The position numbers and the translations under genes were made by a program. Below are positions 1 to 7,555 of a DNA stretch of 64,000 nucleotides, piece by piece; the first letter of the stretch is position 1; every line of letters begins with the position of its first letter. The stretch comes from Saccharopolyspora dendranthemae (GTDB lineage Bacteria > Actinomycetota > Actinomycetes > Mycobacteriales > Pseudonocardiaceae): positions 496,001-560,000 of the forward strand of contig NZ_VIWX01000005.1 of assembly GCF_007829955.1 (NCBI RefSeq). Direction: 5' to 3'. The notes beneath the pieces are model-generated. The model saw only the letters and a list, made by a program, of their open reading frames with translations, had not been told where the DNA came from and did no database searches.

Positions 1-11
1 TGGAGGCACGG

Positions 12-629
12 ATGACCACGGCTGCCCGCCCACGGGTGGACTTCTACTTCGACCCGGCGTGCCCGTTCGCCTGGGTGTCGTCGCGCTGGATCCTCGAGGT
101 GGCCAAGGTCCGCGACATCGACCTGCACTTCCGGGTGATGAGCCTGGCCGTGCTGAACTCCGGCCGCGATCTCCCCGAGGAGTACCAGGAGCTGATGGCG
201 AAGGCGTGGGGCCCGGTGCGGGTCTGCATCGCCGCCGCCAAGCACCACGGCGAGGAGGTCCTGGAGCCGCTGTACACGGCTATGGGCACCCGCCTGCACG
301 ACCGCGCGAACAAGGACTTCACGCAGGTCATCGCGGAGTCGCTGGCCGAGGTCGGCCTGCCCGCCGAGCTCGCCGATGCGGCCACCAGCACCGAGTACGA
401 CGAGGAGCTGCGCGCCAGCCACCACGCGGGGATGGACCCGGTCGGCGACGAGGTGGGAACGCCCACCCTGCACGTCGACGGCGTCGCCTTCTTCGGTCCG
501 GTGATCACCCGCGTCCCCAAGGGGGAGGAGGCCGCGAAGATCTTCGACGGCGCGGTCGCCATGGCCAGCTACCCGTACTTCTTCGAGCTCAAGCGCAGCC
601 GCACCGAGAACCCGCAGTTCGACTACTGA
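12..629 (+). CDS. DsbA-family mycothiol-linked oxidoreductase (Rv2466c-like)
   Basis: 205-aa thioredoxin-fold protein of the DsbA/FrnE group. It closely resembles mycobacterial Rv2466c, a mycothiol-dependent nitroreductase/mycoredoxin-like enzyme: shared blocks include SRWILEVAKVRDI, AWGPVRV, DPLYTAMG-like, VGTPTLHVDGVAFFGPV and FFELKRSRTE. The active site reads DPACPFAW (residues about 14-21), so the nucleophilic Cys is kept but the second Cys of the CPWC motif of Rv2466c is Ala. A cis-Pro follows in GTPTL. A GGAGG ribosome site lies 5 nt before the ATG. Expected cytoplasmic, reducing mixed disulfides with mycothiol or activating nitro compounds. The gene stands alone, converging on the catabolic island. 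Family sure; exact substrate not. Confidence 0.88.
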   Translation: MTTAARPRVDFYFDPACPFAWVSSRWILEVAKVRDIDLHFRVMSLAVLNSGRDLPEEYQELMAKAWGPVRVCIAAAKHHGEEVLEPLYTAMGTRLHDRANKDFTQVIAESLAEVGLPAELADAATSTEYDEELRASHHAGMDPVGDEVGTPTLHVDGVAFFGPVITRVPKGEEAAKIFDGAVAMASYPYFFELKRSRTENPQFDY

Positions 630-748
630 TGCGCGGGTGGTGGGAAAATTCCGACTGTTCCCACAATTTTCCCGAATGACCGCCATGACCTGCGGAAATG
701 CCTGCGCTGTCGGTTTTTCCCGGTCATCACAGTTCACGACCGTCCACA

Positions 749-782
749 GAGGCCGAAGTCGTTCGACGACGACTTCGGCCTC
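749..782. terminator. bidirectional hairpin terminator
   Basis: A perfect 13-bp stem (GAGGCCGAAGTCG with its complement, 749-761 and 770-782) encloses an 8-nt loop between two convergent genes. It probably serves both. There is no long T run, as usual in high-GC actinobacteria. Confidence 0.75.
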
Positions 783-799
783 GCGGGCGGCACGAGGGC

Positions 800-2215
800 T
801 CACGCCGGTTGCGCGGCTCGCTGCAGTCCGGACATCACCTCGGCGACCGGGCGGTCGTCGCGCAGGTCCCACAACGAGGCGACGATGCCCGCCGCTCGGT
901 CCCGTCCCACGGCCCGCTCGGCGTTGCCGGTGAACTTGGCGGCGAGCTCGTCGGCCGACAGCGGGCGTTGCGGCCCTCCCCGGTTCTCCCGGATCCGCTC
1001 GGTCACCGAGGTGCCGTCGTTGAGCTCGGCGGTGAGCACGGCGGGGAACTGGCGCGGGAACCCGGCGGTCGCCTCGTCGTCGGCGACCACGCGCACCCGC
1101 TGGGCGAGCTCCAGCCGGCGCGGGTCGGCCGCGGCGGCGTCGGTGAAGTCCTCGTGGAACACGCCCAGCCCGCCGCCGCCGAGCAGCGCAGCGGCCACGG
1201 TGTAGGGCCCGGAGAACGCCGCGTGATACCCGGAGCGGGGATGCCGCTTCTCCTCCGCGGGCTCGGCGATCGTGCGCAGGACCGGCGCGGGCACCCCGAG
1301 CACCAGCTCGCGGACCTGGTCGGCGGTCACCCCGCGCTCGCGCATCCGCAGCGCCGCGTCCACCCCGGCGTGCGTGAAGTGGTTGCACGGGTAGGGCTTG
1401 AAGAACACCCCGGGCGTTTCCCAGTCCTCGCCGAGGCCGTCGGTGACCCGTTCCGGGTGCACGCGCTCACCGCAGAACGCGCGCAGGAACCCGAACCGGC
1501 CCTCGATCACCGTCGGCGGCCCGGTCAGGCCGTGCCGGGCCAGGTCGGCGGCGGCCACACCTGCGTGCGCGGCCCAGCCGCAGTGCACCCGCTTGATGGT
1601 GCCGCCGGTGCGGTTGGCCTCGATGACGCCGGCTCCCATGCTCGCGGCGATGCCGATGACCGAGGTCAGCCGTTCGGCGTCGAGCCCCTGCAGCATGCCG
1701 GAGGCGACGGCAGCGCCGACCGCGCCGCAGATCGCGGTCGCGTGCTGGCCGTGCTCGAAGAACACCGAGTTGCCCAGCTCCTCGTCGTAGCCGGCCATGC
1801 CCAGGCGGCAGGTCACCTCGATGCCCATCGCCGCTGCGGCCAGCAGCGACCGGCCACCGGCACCGGTGCGCTCGGCCGTGGCCAGGGCCGCGGGGACCAC
1901 CGCCGCCGACGGGTGCAGCACCGAGGGCAGGTGCGTGTCGTCGAAGTCCAGGCTGTGCGCGAGGGTGCCGTTGACCAGTGCCGCCGAGGGCGCCGGAACC
2001 CGTTGTGCCAGGCCGATCCCGGTCGACTCGGGAGTGCCGGACCACTCGGTGGCCACCGCTCCGGCGATCCGGGCGGGTTCCTCGCGGGTGGCGGCCAGCG
2101 AGTTGCCGACGACGTCGACGATCCGCCGGACCAGGTCGTCGGCGAGGTGGTCGGCGACGCCGTCGGTGGCCAGCCGGGCACCGACCTCGCCGATCCGCTG
2201 CGCGGGAGTCGTCAT
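800..2215 (-). CDS. MmgE/PrpD family protein (first paralog)
   Basis: 471-aa member of the MmgE/PrpD family, which includes 2-methylcitrate dehydratase, cis-aconitate decarboxylase and iminodisuccinate epimerase. The family signature HSLDFDDTH is at about residues 90-98, followed by an His in LHPS; GGTIKRVHCGWAAHAGV keeps the Lys that is catalytic in the family, and FFKPYPCNHFTHAGVDAAL is the conserved C-terminal block. Length is typical. The ATG overlaps the TGA of the upstream cyclase gene (ATGA, 2212-2215), indicating translational coupling. It is the last gene of the leftward arm of the catabolic island. It may act as dehydratase, decarboxylase or isomerase on a polycarboxylate; the substrate cannot be read from sequence. 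Confidence 0.88.
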   Translation of the reverse strand: MTTPAQRIGEVGARLATDGVADHLADDLVRRIVDVVGNSLAATREEPARIAGAVATEWSGTPESTGIGLAQRVPAPSAALVNGTLAHSLDFDDTHLPSVLHPSAAVVPAALATAERTGAGGRSLLAAAAMGIEVTCRLGMAGYDEELGNSVFFEHGQHATAICGAVGAAVASGMLQGLDAERLTSVIGIAASMGAGVIEANRTGGTIKRVHCGWAAHAGVAAADLARHGLTGPPTVIEGRFGFLRAFCGERVHPERVTDGLGEDWETPGVFFKPYPCNHFTHAGVDAALRMRERGVTADQVRELVLGVPAPVLRTIAEPAEEKRHPRSGYHAAFSGPYTVAAALLGGGGLGVFHEDFTDAAAADPRRLELAQRVRVVADDEATAGFPRQFPAVLTAELNDGTSVTERIRENRGGPQRPLSADELAAKFTGNAERAVGRDRAAGIVASLWDLRDDRPVAEVMSGLQRAAQPA

Positions 2216-3042
2216 GCCGGGATCACCGCCAGCGGGCGGACCGGAGCTCCGGTGGCGCCGACGACGCGCAGCGGCGCGAACACGGCGAGGAATTCGCCGA
2301 GCCCCGCTTCGGCGGCGTCCTCGCACGCCATGTGCTCGACGATGTGGATGCCGTTGTCGACCAGCAGCACCCGGTGGACCGGCAGCACGCGGTGCCCGGC
2401 TCCCGCCGGGATCTGCTCGTAGGCGGTGGTGTCGGTGCCGGTCGCGACGATGCCCCGCTCGGCCAGCCAGTGCGCTCCCTCCACCGTCATGCCGGGGACG
2501 CCGGTCTCCTTGCCGACGTAGGCCTGCGGATCGCCGAACAGCCTGCCCCAGCCGGTCCGTACCACGGCCACATCGCCCGGTCCGGGTTCCGCTCCGGCTC
2601 GCTCGGCGGCCCGTTCCAGGTCCTCGGCCGTCACGCCGTAGCCGGGTTCGAGCACGTCCACGCCGCGCGCTGCGGCGACGTCGAGGAACACGCCCCGAGT
2701 GACCATCGGGGGGATGGACTCGGCGCCGTGCACCGAGTGCTTTCCGCCGCGCTGGGCCTCGGCGGCGTCGACGCCGCCGTGCAGCAGGCCTTCGTGGCTG
2801 ACGTGGGCGAGCGCGTCGACGTGGGTGCCGGTGTGCCCGCCGGTGACGATGACCTCGTTGGACGCCGACCCGCCGTCGGGGCGGACCGCGTCGCCGTGCC
2901 TGCGTTCCAGGGTCATCCGGAACCCGGGGTGGTTCGGCGAGCCCGCCATCCCGGTGTAGAGCGGGTGGCCGAGCTCGATCACCCGCGTCCCGGCGCGGAC
3001 TGCGGCGAGCAGGTCGGGGCCTGCGGCGGTGGGGCTGGTCAC
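2212..3042 (-). CDS. cyclase/kynurenine formamidase-like metal hydrolase
   Basis: 276-aa protein of the Cyclase family (PF04199: kynurenine formamidase, isatin hydrolase). The metal-binding signature HTGTHVDALAH is at about residues 69-79, preceded by LGHPLYTGM and followed by GTDTTAYEQ and a C-terminal PVHRVLLVDNGIHIVEH block, all typical. These enzymes hydrolyse C-N bonds of small amides or lactams in the cytoplasm with a divalent metal. The start is GTG, overlapping the upstream lyase stop (GTGA). Together with the cyclic amidohydrolase of the opposite arm it supplies a second hydrolytic step, which is why I favour an N-containing ring substrate. Family call firm, substrate unknown. Confidence 0.88.
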   Translation of the reverse strand: MTSPTAAGPDLLAAVRAGTRVIELGHPLYTGMAGSPNHPGFRMTLERRHGDAVRPDGGSASNEVIVTGGHTGTHVDALAHVSHEGLLHGGVDAAEAQRGGKHSVHGAESIPPMVTRGVFLDVAAARGVDVLEPGYGVTAEDLERAAERAGAEPGPGDVAVVRTGWGRLFGDPQAYVGKETGVPGMTVEGAHWLAERGIVATGTDTTAYEQIPAGAGHRVLPVHRVLLVDNGIHIVEHMACEDAAEAGLGEFLAVFAPLRVVGATGAPVRPLAVIPA

Positions 3043-3917
3043 GAAGTGCTCCTTCCCGGCCTGGCTCCGGCCGGTTCGTCGTGATCGTCAGGGGTGTCGT
3101 CGAGCGCGTCGGCGAGTTCGGTGACCCAGCGGGCACCGGCGACGACGGCCGGGTCGACGAAGCGGCCCCGGTCGTCGACCCACGCCGAGGAGTCGCCCGC
3201 GACGTCGAGGGAGCCGAGCAGGGCGCGGGCCTGCTCGACCTCGTCGCGGTCCGGGGTGAAGGCGCGGTGGACCGGTTCGATCTGCGCCGGGTGGATCACC
3301 GAGCGGCCGAAGAACCCCGCGCCGCGCAGCGCGGTGCTGTCCTCAGCGAGCCCGGCGGTGTCGGACAGGTCCGTCCAGACGCTCGCGATCGGGCTGGGCA
3401 GTCCGGCCGCGCGGTTGGCGGTGACGATCCGGGCGCGGCCCCACGCCAGCTCGCGGCGATCGCGGATCCGCAGGTCGGCGGCCAGATCGGTCTCGCCGGG
3501 CGAGACGCCGACGACCAGCGGGTGGCACTCGGCGAGCTCGAAGACCTGCCGCAGACCGCGGGCGCTCTCGATCAGCAGGTGCAGCGGGAGGCCGGTCCGC
3601 TCGGCGATCGCGACCACGGTCGCGGGGTCTTCCGCCTTGGGGACGCGCAGGCCGGCCGCTCCGCTGCTCGCCAGTTCGGACGCGTCGCCGTCGGCCCAAC
3701 CGGTGTCCGCACCGTTGATGCGGACCCAGACCTCACCGGGCCGGGACTCGCACGTCGCACGAGCGACTTCCCTCGCCTGCTCCTTGTGCGCGGGAGGCAC
3801 CGCGTCCTCCAGGTCCACCACGACCGCGTCGGCGGGCCCGTCGAGCGCCTTGCGCACGAGGTCCGCGCGGTGGCCGGGTGCGTAGAGCCAGCTGCGGGCC
3901 AGGCCGATGGTGGTCAC
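3039..3917 (-). CDS. HpcH/HpaI-type CoA-ester lyase (CitE-like)
   Basis: 292-aa TIM-barrel lyase of the CitE/HpcH family, which cleaves malyl-CoA, citramalyl-CoA or similar 3-hydroxyacyl-CoA esters into acetyl-CoA (or propionyl-CoA) and a 2-oxoacid. Visible signatures: N-terminal RSWLYAPGHRADLVRKAL, the VVVDLEDAVPPAHK Asp/Glu block, the Mg-ligand Glu in LLIESARGL and the Asp in GETDLAADL. C-terminal GFFGRSVIHPAQI is also canonical. Start is GTG; 58 nt separate it from the CoA-transferase gene upstream, and its stop overlaps the cyclase start. It is the likely C-C bond cleaving step of the pathway, acting after CoA activation. Confidence 0.88.
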   Translation of the reverse strand: MTTIGLARSWLYAPGHRADLVRKALDGPADAVVVDLEDAVPPAHKEQAREVARATCESRPGEVWVRINGADTGWADGDASELASSGAAGLRVPKAEDPATVVAIAERTGLPLHLLIESARGLRQVFELAECHPLVVGVSPGETDLAADLRIRDRRELAWGRARIVTANRAAGLPSPIASVWTDLSDTAGLAEDSTALRGAGFFGRSVIHPAQIEPVHRAFTPDRDEVEQARALLGSLDVAGDSSAWVDDRGRFVDPAVVAGARWVTELADALDDTPDDHDEPAGARPGRSTS

Positions 3918-3975
3918 GGGCAGTCCGCCTCTCCGCGCTCGTCGGCGGTCGCGTCCGGTTGCCGGCGGCCGGGTG

Positions 3976-5172
3976 TCACACGACCCCCTGCTCCCGGAGC
4001 CGGTGCAGCTCCTCGGCGTCGACGCCGAGCTCGCCCATGACCTCGGCGGTGTGCGCTCCCAGCCGGGGGCCGGTGGTGCGCACCGATCCGGGGGTCTCCG
4101 ACAGCCGGAACGGGGTGTTCTGGAAGCGGACCGGGCCGAGCTCGTCGTCGTCGATCGTCACGATGCTGCCCAGCGCGTTGAAGTGCGGATCCGCGAGCAC
4201 GTCGGCGGCGGTGTAGATCGGCGCGACCGCGGCTTCGGCCTTCTCGAAGGCCTCCACGACCTCGTCTCGGTCGCGGGCGGCGATCCAGGACCCGACGGCG
4301 GCGTCGAGCTCCTCGACGTGCTCGGCGCGGGTCGCTCCGCTGGCGAACCACGGTTCGTCGATCAGCTCGGGGGCTCCGACCAGCCGCATCACCCGCTCGG
4401 CGATGGAGTGCGCGCTGGTGGACACGGCCACCCACTGGCCGTCGGCGCAGCGGTAGGTGTTGCGCGGGGCGTTGTTGGTCGAGCGGTTGCCGGTGCGCGG
4501 CTGCAGGACGCCGAGCTGGTCGTAGGCGATCAGGCCGGGGCCGAGCAGGTGCAGCAGCGGCTCGATGATCGCGGTGTCCAGCACCTGCCCGCGACCCGTG
4601 GTCTCGCGGGCGCGCAGCGCGGTCATGATGCCGAACGCCGTGGTCAGCGCGGCAACGCCGTCGGCGAGTCCGAACGGCGGCAGCGTGGGAGGACCGTCGG
4701 GTTCACCGGTCATGGCGGCGAACCCGCTCATCGCCTCGGCCAGCGTCCCGAAGCCGGGACGGCTGGCGTAGGGCCCGGTCTGGCCGAAGCCGGTGACCCG
4801 CGCCAGGACCAGGCGCGGGTTGCGGGCGGAGAGCTCGTCCCAGCCCAGCCCCCAGCGCTCCAGCGTTCCGGGGCGGAAGTTCTCGATCACCACATCGGCG
4901 TCGGCGGCGAGGTCGAGGAACAGCTCCCGTCCCCGAGGGGTGGACAGCACCAGCGTGATCGCTCGCTTGTTGCGCGCCAGCATCTTCCACCAGAGCCCGA
5001 CGCCGTCCTTCTGCGCTCCGTGGGTGCGGGCCGGGTCGCCTCGCGGGTGCTCGATCTTGATGACGTCGGCGCCCTGGTCGCCGAGCAAGGTCGCGGCCAG
5101 CGGGCCGGCGAACAGGGTGGAGGCGTCGAGGACCTTCAACCCCTCCAGCGCAGCCGGGTGGTCGTGGCTCAT
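3976..5172 (-). CDS. class III (CaiB/BaiF) CoA transferase
   Basis: 398-aa family III CoA transferase. N-terminal LEGLKVLDASTLFAGPLAATLLGDQGADVIKIEHP is the CaiB signature; LARNKRAITL, VVIENFRPGTLERWGLG and ARVTGFGQTGPYASRPGFGT follow in family order. The Asp of GLADGVAAL sits where the catalytic aspartate that forms the acyl anhydride is expected. Such enzymes move CoA from succinyl-CoA or another donor to a carboxylic acid. ATG overlaps the iclR stop (ATGA, 5169-5172). In this operon it would activate the dicarboxylic acid that the adjacent CitE-like lyase later cleaves. Typical length, no anomalies. Confidence 0.9.
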   Translation of the reverse strand: MSHDHPAALEGLKVLDASTLFAGPLAATLLGDQGADVIKIEHPRGDPARTHGAQKDGVGLWWKMLARNKRAITLVLSTPRGRELFLDLAADADVVIENFRPGTLERWGLGWDELSARNPRLVLARVTGFGQTGPYASRPGFGTLAEAMSGFAAMTGEPDGPPTLPPFGLADGVAALTTAFGIMTALRARETTGRGQVLDTAIIEPLLHLLGPGLIAYDQLGVLQPRTGNRSTNNAPRNTYRCADGQWVAVSTSAHSIAERVMRLVGAPELIDEPWFASGATRAEHVEELDAAVGSWIAARDRDEVVEAFEKAEAAVAPIYTAADVLADPHFNALGSIVTIDDDELGPVRFQNTPFRLSETPGSVRTTGPRLGAHTAEVMGELGVDAEELHRLREQGVV

Positions 5173-5969
5173 GTCGTCCTTCCGGTGGAGGTGGGGACGG
5201 CGCGCGCGGGTGCGGTGCCGCCGAGCTGAGCGGTGATCCGGTCGGCGGTCTCGATCAGCTCCGGGGCGGTGGCGTCGACGAACTCCTCGGTGACGCGGAA
5301 TCGCGGTCCGCACACCGAGACCGCGCCGACCAGGCCGCCGGGCCCGAACACCGGCACGGCCACGGAACCGGCGTCGCCCTGGCGCTCGCCTGCCGAGGCC
5401 GCGTAGCCGCGGTCGCGGATCTCGACGAGCTCGGCGCGCAGCGCCTCGGGGTCGGTGGGGGTGGCCGGGGTGAGCGCGGTGAGCTCGCCCGCGAGCATCC
5501 GGTCGACCTCGTCGGGGTCGGAGTGGGCGAGCATGCACTTGCCGGACGAGCCGGCGTGCAGCGGGAACCGCCTGCCGAGCTCCACCGACATGGTGATCTC
5601 GTGGTTGCCGACGACCTGGTCGAGGTAGACGCGTCCGCCGTGGACCTTCGCGCTGATCGTGACGGTCTCGTGCAGCCGATCCCGCAGCTCGGCCAGGTAG
5701 GGCAGGGCCGCCGCCCGCAGGTCCGAATCGCGCAGCGCACGACTGCCCAGCGCGGCAGCGGCGGGCCCGAGCCGGTACTCGCGGCTGTCGGGGTCGTAGG
5801 CGATGAGGTTCCGGCTGGACAGCGACTGCAGGATGCGGTGCACGACCGCCTTGGACAGGTCGAGCTCGCGCGACACCCGGCTCACGCCGAGCGTCGGCGG
5901 CCCGTAGGTGAACAACAGCAGGACGTCGGCCACCCGTTCGGTCGCCCCGGTCCCCGTCGATTCCGCCAC
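5169..5969 (-). CDS. IclR-family transcriptional regulator
   Basis: 266-aa IclR regulator: N-terminal winged helix (about residues 8-65, with TLGVSRVSRELDLSKAVVHRILQSL as recognition region) and a C-terminal effector domain with GRVYLDQV, LHAGSSGKCMLAH and AVPVFGPGG. GTG at 5969 is preferred because a GGAGGAGGG ribosome site lies just upstream; the same frame is open further upstream, but that stretch runs through the promoter. It heads the leftward operon and is divergent from the flavoprotein gene, so it probably controls both arms from the 5970-6160 region and autoregulates. The effector is probably the substrate or an intermediate of the encoded pathway. Confidence 0.9.
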   Translation of the reverse strand: MAESTGTGATERVADVLLLFTYGPPTLGVSRVSRELDLSKAVVHRILQSLSSRNLIAYDPDSREYRLGPAAAALGSRALRDSDLRAAALPYLAELRDRLHETVTISAKVHGGRVYLDQVVGNHEITMSVELGRRFPLHAGSSGKCMLAHSDPDEVDRMLAGELTALTPATPTDPEALRAELVEIRDRGYAASAGERQGDAGSVAVPVFGPGGLVGAVSVCGPRFRVTEEFVDATAPELIETADRITAQLGGTAPARAVPTSTGRTT

Positions 5970-5986
5970 GCGGCCCTCCTCCTGCC

Positions 5987-6129
5987 GTACGTACCGCTGG
6001 ACGGAACAAGAATGTGGTCCTGTCCAGCGGCCTGTCAAGAAGTTTCGCCGCACTTCTTGCTTTTGAACAGTACGCCTGGTGTTATCGACCTCACCGAACG
6101 GCCGGACGGAGTGTTCCGTGTAGCGGAAC
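5987..6129. promoter_or_regulatory. divergent operator/promoter region of the catabolic island
   Basis: The 191-nt gap between iclR and the flavoprotein gene holds four inverted repeats: GTACGTAC (5987-5994); CCGCTGGAC/GTCCAGCGG (5994-6002 and 6022-6030); CAAGAAGT/ACTTCTTG (6036-6043 and 6052-6059); GTTCCG-tgtag-CGGAAC (6113-6118 and 6124-6129). The last two have the size and short spacing typical of IclR-family operators. Which is bound is an inference. Confidence 0.6.
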
Positions 6130-6160
6130 GAAGATCGTCGGGCTGGGACGAGGAGGAACG

Positions 6161-7555
6161 ATGACGTTCGACGTCGACCTGGTGGTCGCGGGAGCCGGTG
6201 GCGGACTGACCGCCGCGATCCGCGCTGCCGAGCTGGGTCTCGACGTGCTCGTGGTGGACTCCGATCCGAACTTCCGCCGCGGCAACAACACGTCGATGTC
6301 CACCGCGATGATTCCGGGACCGGGCTCGCGGTTTCAGTCGGCGGCCGGGGTCGACGACTCGGCGGAGCGGTTCGTCGCCGACATCGCGCGCAAGACCGGT
6401 GGTCGCGCCGATGTCCGCGTCGCAACGGCGCTGGCCGACGTCGGCGCGGAACTCGTGGAGTGGCTCGCCGACCACGTCGGGATGCCGATCGAGCTGCCCA
6501 CCGACTTCACCTACCCCGGCCACTCGGCGCCCAGGGTGCACAGCCTGCCCGGCAGGCACGGCTCGGCCCTGCTGCGTCACCTCATCGACGCCGCGGAGCG
6601 CAGCGAACGGGTCGACCTGATGGTTCCCGCCCGACTGACGGATGTCGTGACCAGGCCGGACGGCGGTGTGGTCACGACCGTCGAAACCCCGGACGGCGGG
6701 CGTGAGGAGGTCGGGGCGCACGCGGTGCTGCTGGCCACCAACGGCTACGGCGCCGACGCCGAGCTGGTGGCGGAGCACCTGCCCGAGATCGCCGGTGCGC
6801 ACTACCACGGCGGCGAGCACTCCCGCGGCGACGCGCTGCGGATCGGCCGCGAGCTCGGCGCTGCGACGGGCTTCCTGGACGCTTACCAGGGCCACGCCGC
6901 GCTCTCGGCGTCCGCCCGAACCCTGGTGACCTGGACGGCGGTGATGCACGGCGGAGCCGTCGTCGACCTCGAAGGGCGCCGGTTCGGCGACGAGACCACC
7001 GGCTACTCCGAATACGCGGCCGCGCTCGCCGCCCGTCCCGGCGGGCGCGGCTGGCTGGTGTTCGACGAGCGGATCGACGGGCTGTGCCGCGCTTTCGGCG
7101 ACTACCAGGACGTCCTGGCGGCAGGAGCGGTGCGCACCGCGAACTCGGCTCCCGAACTGGCGGCGACGATCGGAGTTCCGCCCCAGGCGCTGGAATCCGA
7201 GCTCGACGCGCTGGCCGGGGTCGCAGCGGGGGAGGCGGCCGACCGGTTCGGCCGGACCGCCGCCCGAGCGCTCGTCGCACCGCTGCACGCCGTCGAGATC
7301 ATCCCCGCGCTGTTCCACACCCAGGGCGGACTGCTCGTCGACGAGCACGCCCGCGTCCTCGACCCCGCCGGCGACCCGGTCCCCGGGCTCTACGCGTCCG
7401 GCGGGGCGGCCGCCGGGATCTCCGGCCACGGCGCAGCCGGTTACCTGGCCGGCAACGGCCTGCTGCCCGCGCTGGGCCTCGCTTACCTCGCCGCCGGGCA
7501 CCTCGCCCGGTCGCGCGCCACCACCCGCCCCCTCACTCCGGAAGGTGCACGATGA
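6161..7555 (+). CDS. FAD_binding_2 flavoprotein (fumarate reductase/tricarballylate dehydrogenase-like)
   Basis: 464-aa FAD-dependent enzyme of the fumarate reductase/succinate dehydrogenase flavoprotein superfamily (FAD_binding_2). N-terminal dinucleotide motif VVAGAGGGLTAAIRAAELG, then DPNFRRGNNTSMS; C-terminal HTQGGLLVDEHARVLD and GLYASGGAAAGISGHGAAGYLAGNGLL close the FAD site. Soluble, no signal peptide. ATG 6161 has AGGAGG 4 nt upstream. It is the first gene of the rightward arm and overlaps the amidohydrolase by ATGA. Family members desaturate or reduce C-C bonds next to carboxylates or ketones (fumarate, tricarballylate, 3-ketosteroid), so a dehydrogenation next to a carbonyl is the best guess. 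Confidence 0.82.
   Translation: MTFDVDLVVAGAGGGLTAAIRAAELGLDVLVVDSDPNFRRGNNTSMSTAMIPGPGSRFQSAAGVDDSAERFVADIARKTGGRADVRVATALADVGAELVEWLADHVGMPIELPTDFTYPGHSAPRVHSLPGRHGSALLRHLIDAAERSERVDLMVPARLTDVVTRPDGGVVTTVETPDGGREEVGAHAVLLATNGYGADAELVAEHLPEIAGAHYHGGEHSRGDALRIGRELGAATGFLDAYQGHAALSASARTLVTWTAVMHGGAVVDLEGRRFGDETTGYSEYAAALAARPGGRGWLVFDERIDGLCRAFGDYQDVLAAGAVRTANSAPELAATIGVPPQALESELDALAGVAAGEAADRFGRTAARALVAPLHAVEIIPALFHTQGGLLVDEHARVLDPAGDPVPGLYASGGAAAGISGHGAAGYLAGNGLLPALGLAYLAAGHLARSRATTRPLTPEGAR

Noticed and set aside
800..3136. One 778-codon frame joining the first MmgE gene to upstream sequence
   Set aside because: The MmgE protein starts at 2215 by ATGA overlap with the cyclase gene; the extension is low-complexity Arg/Pro sequence in another gene's frame.
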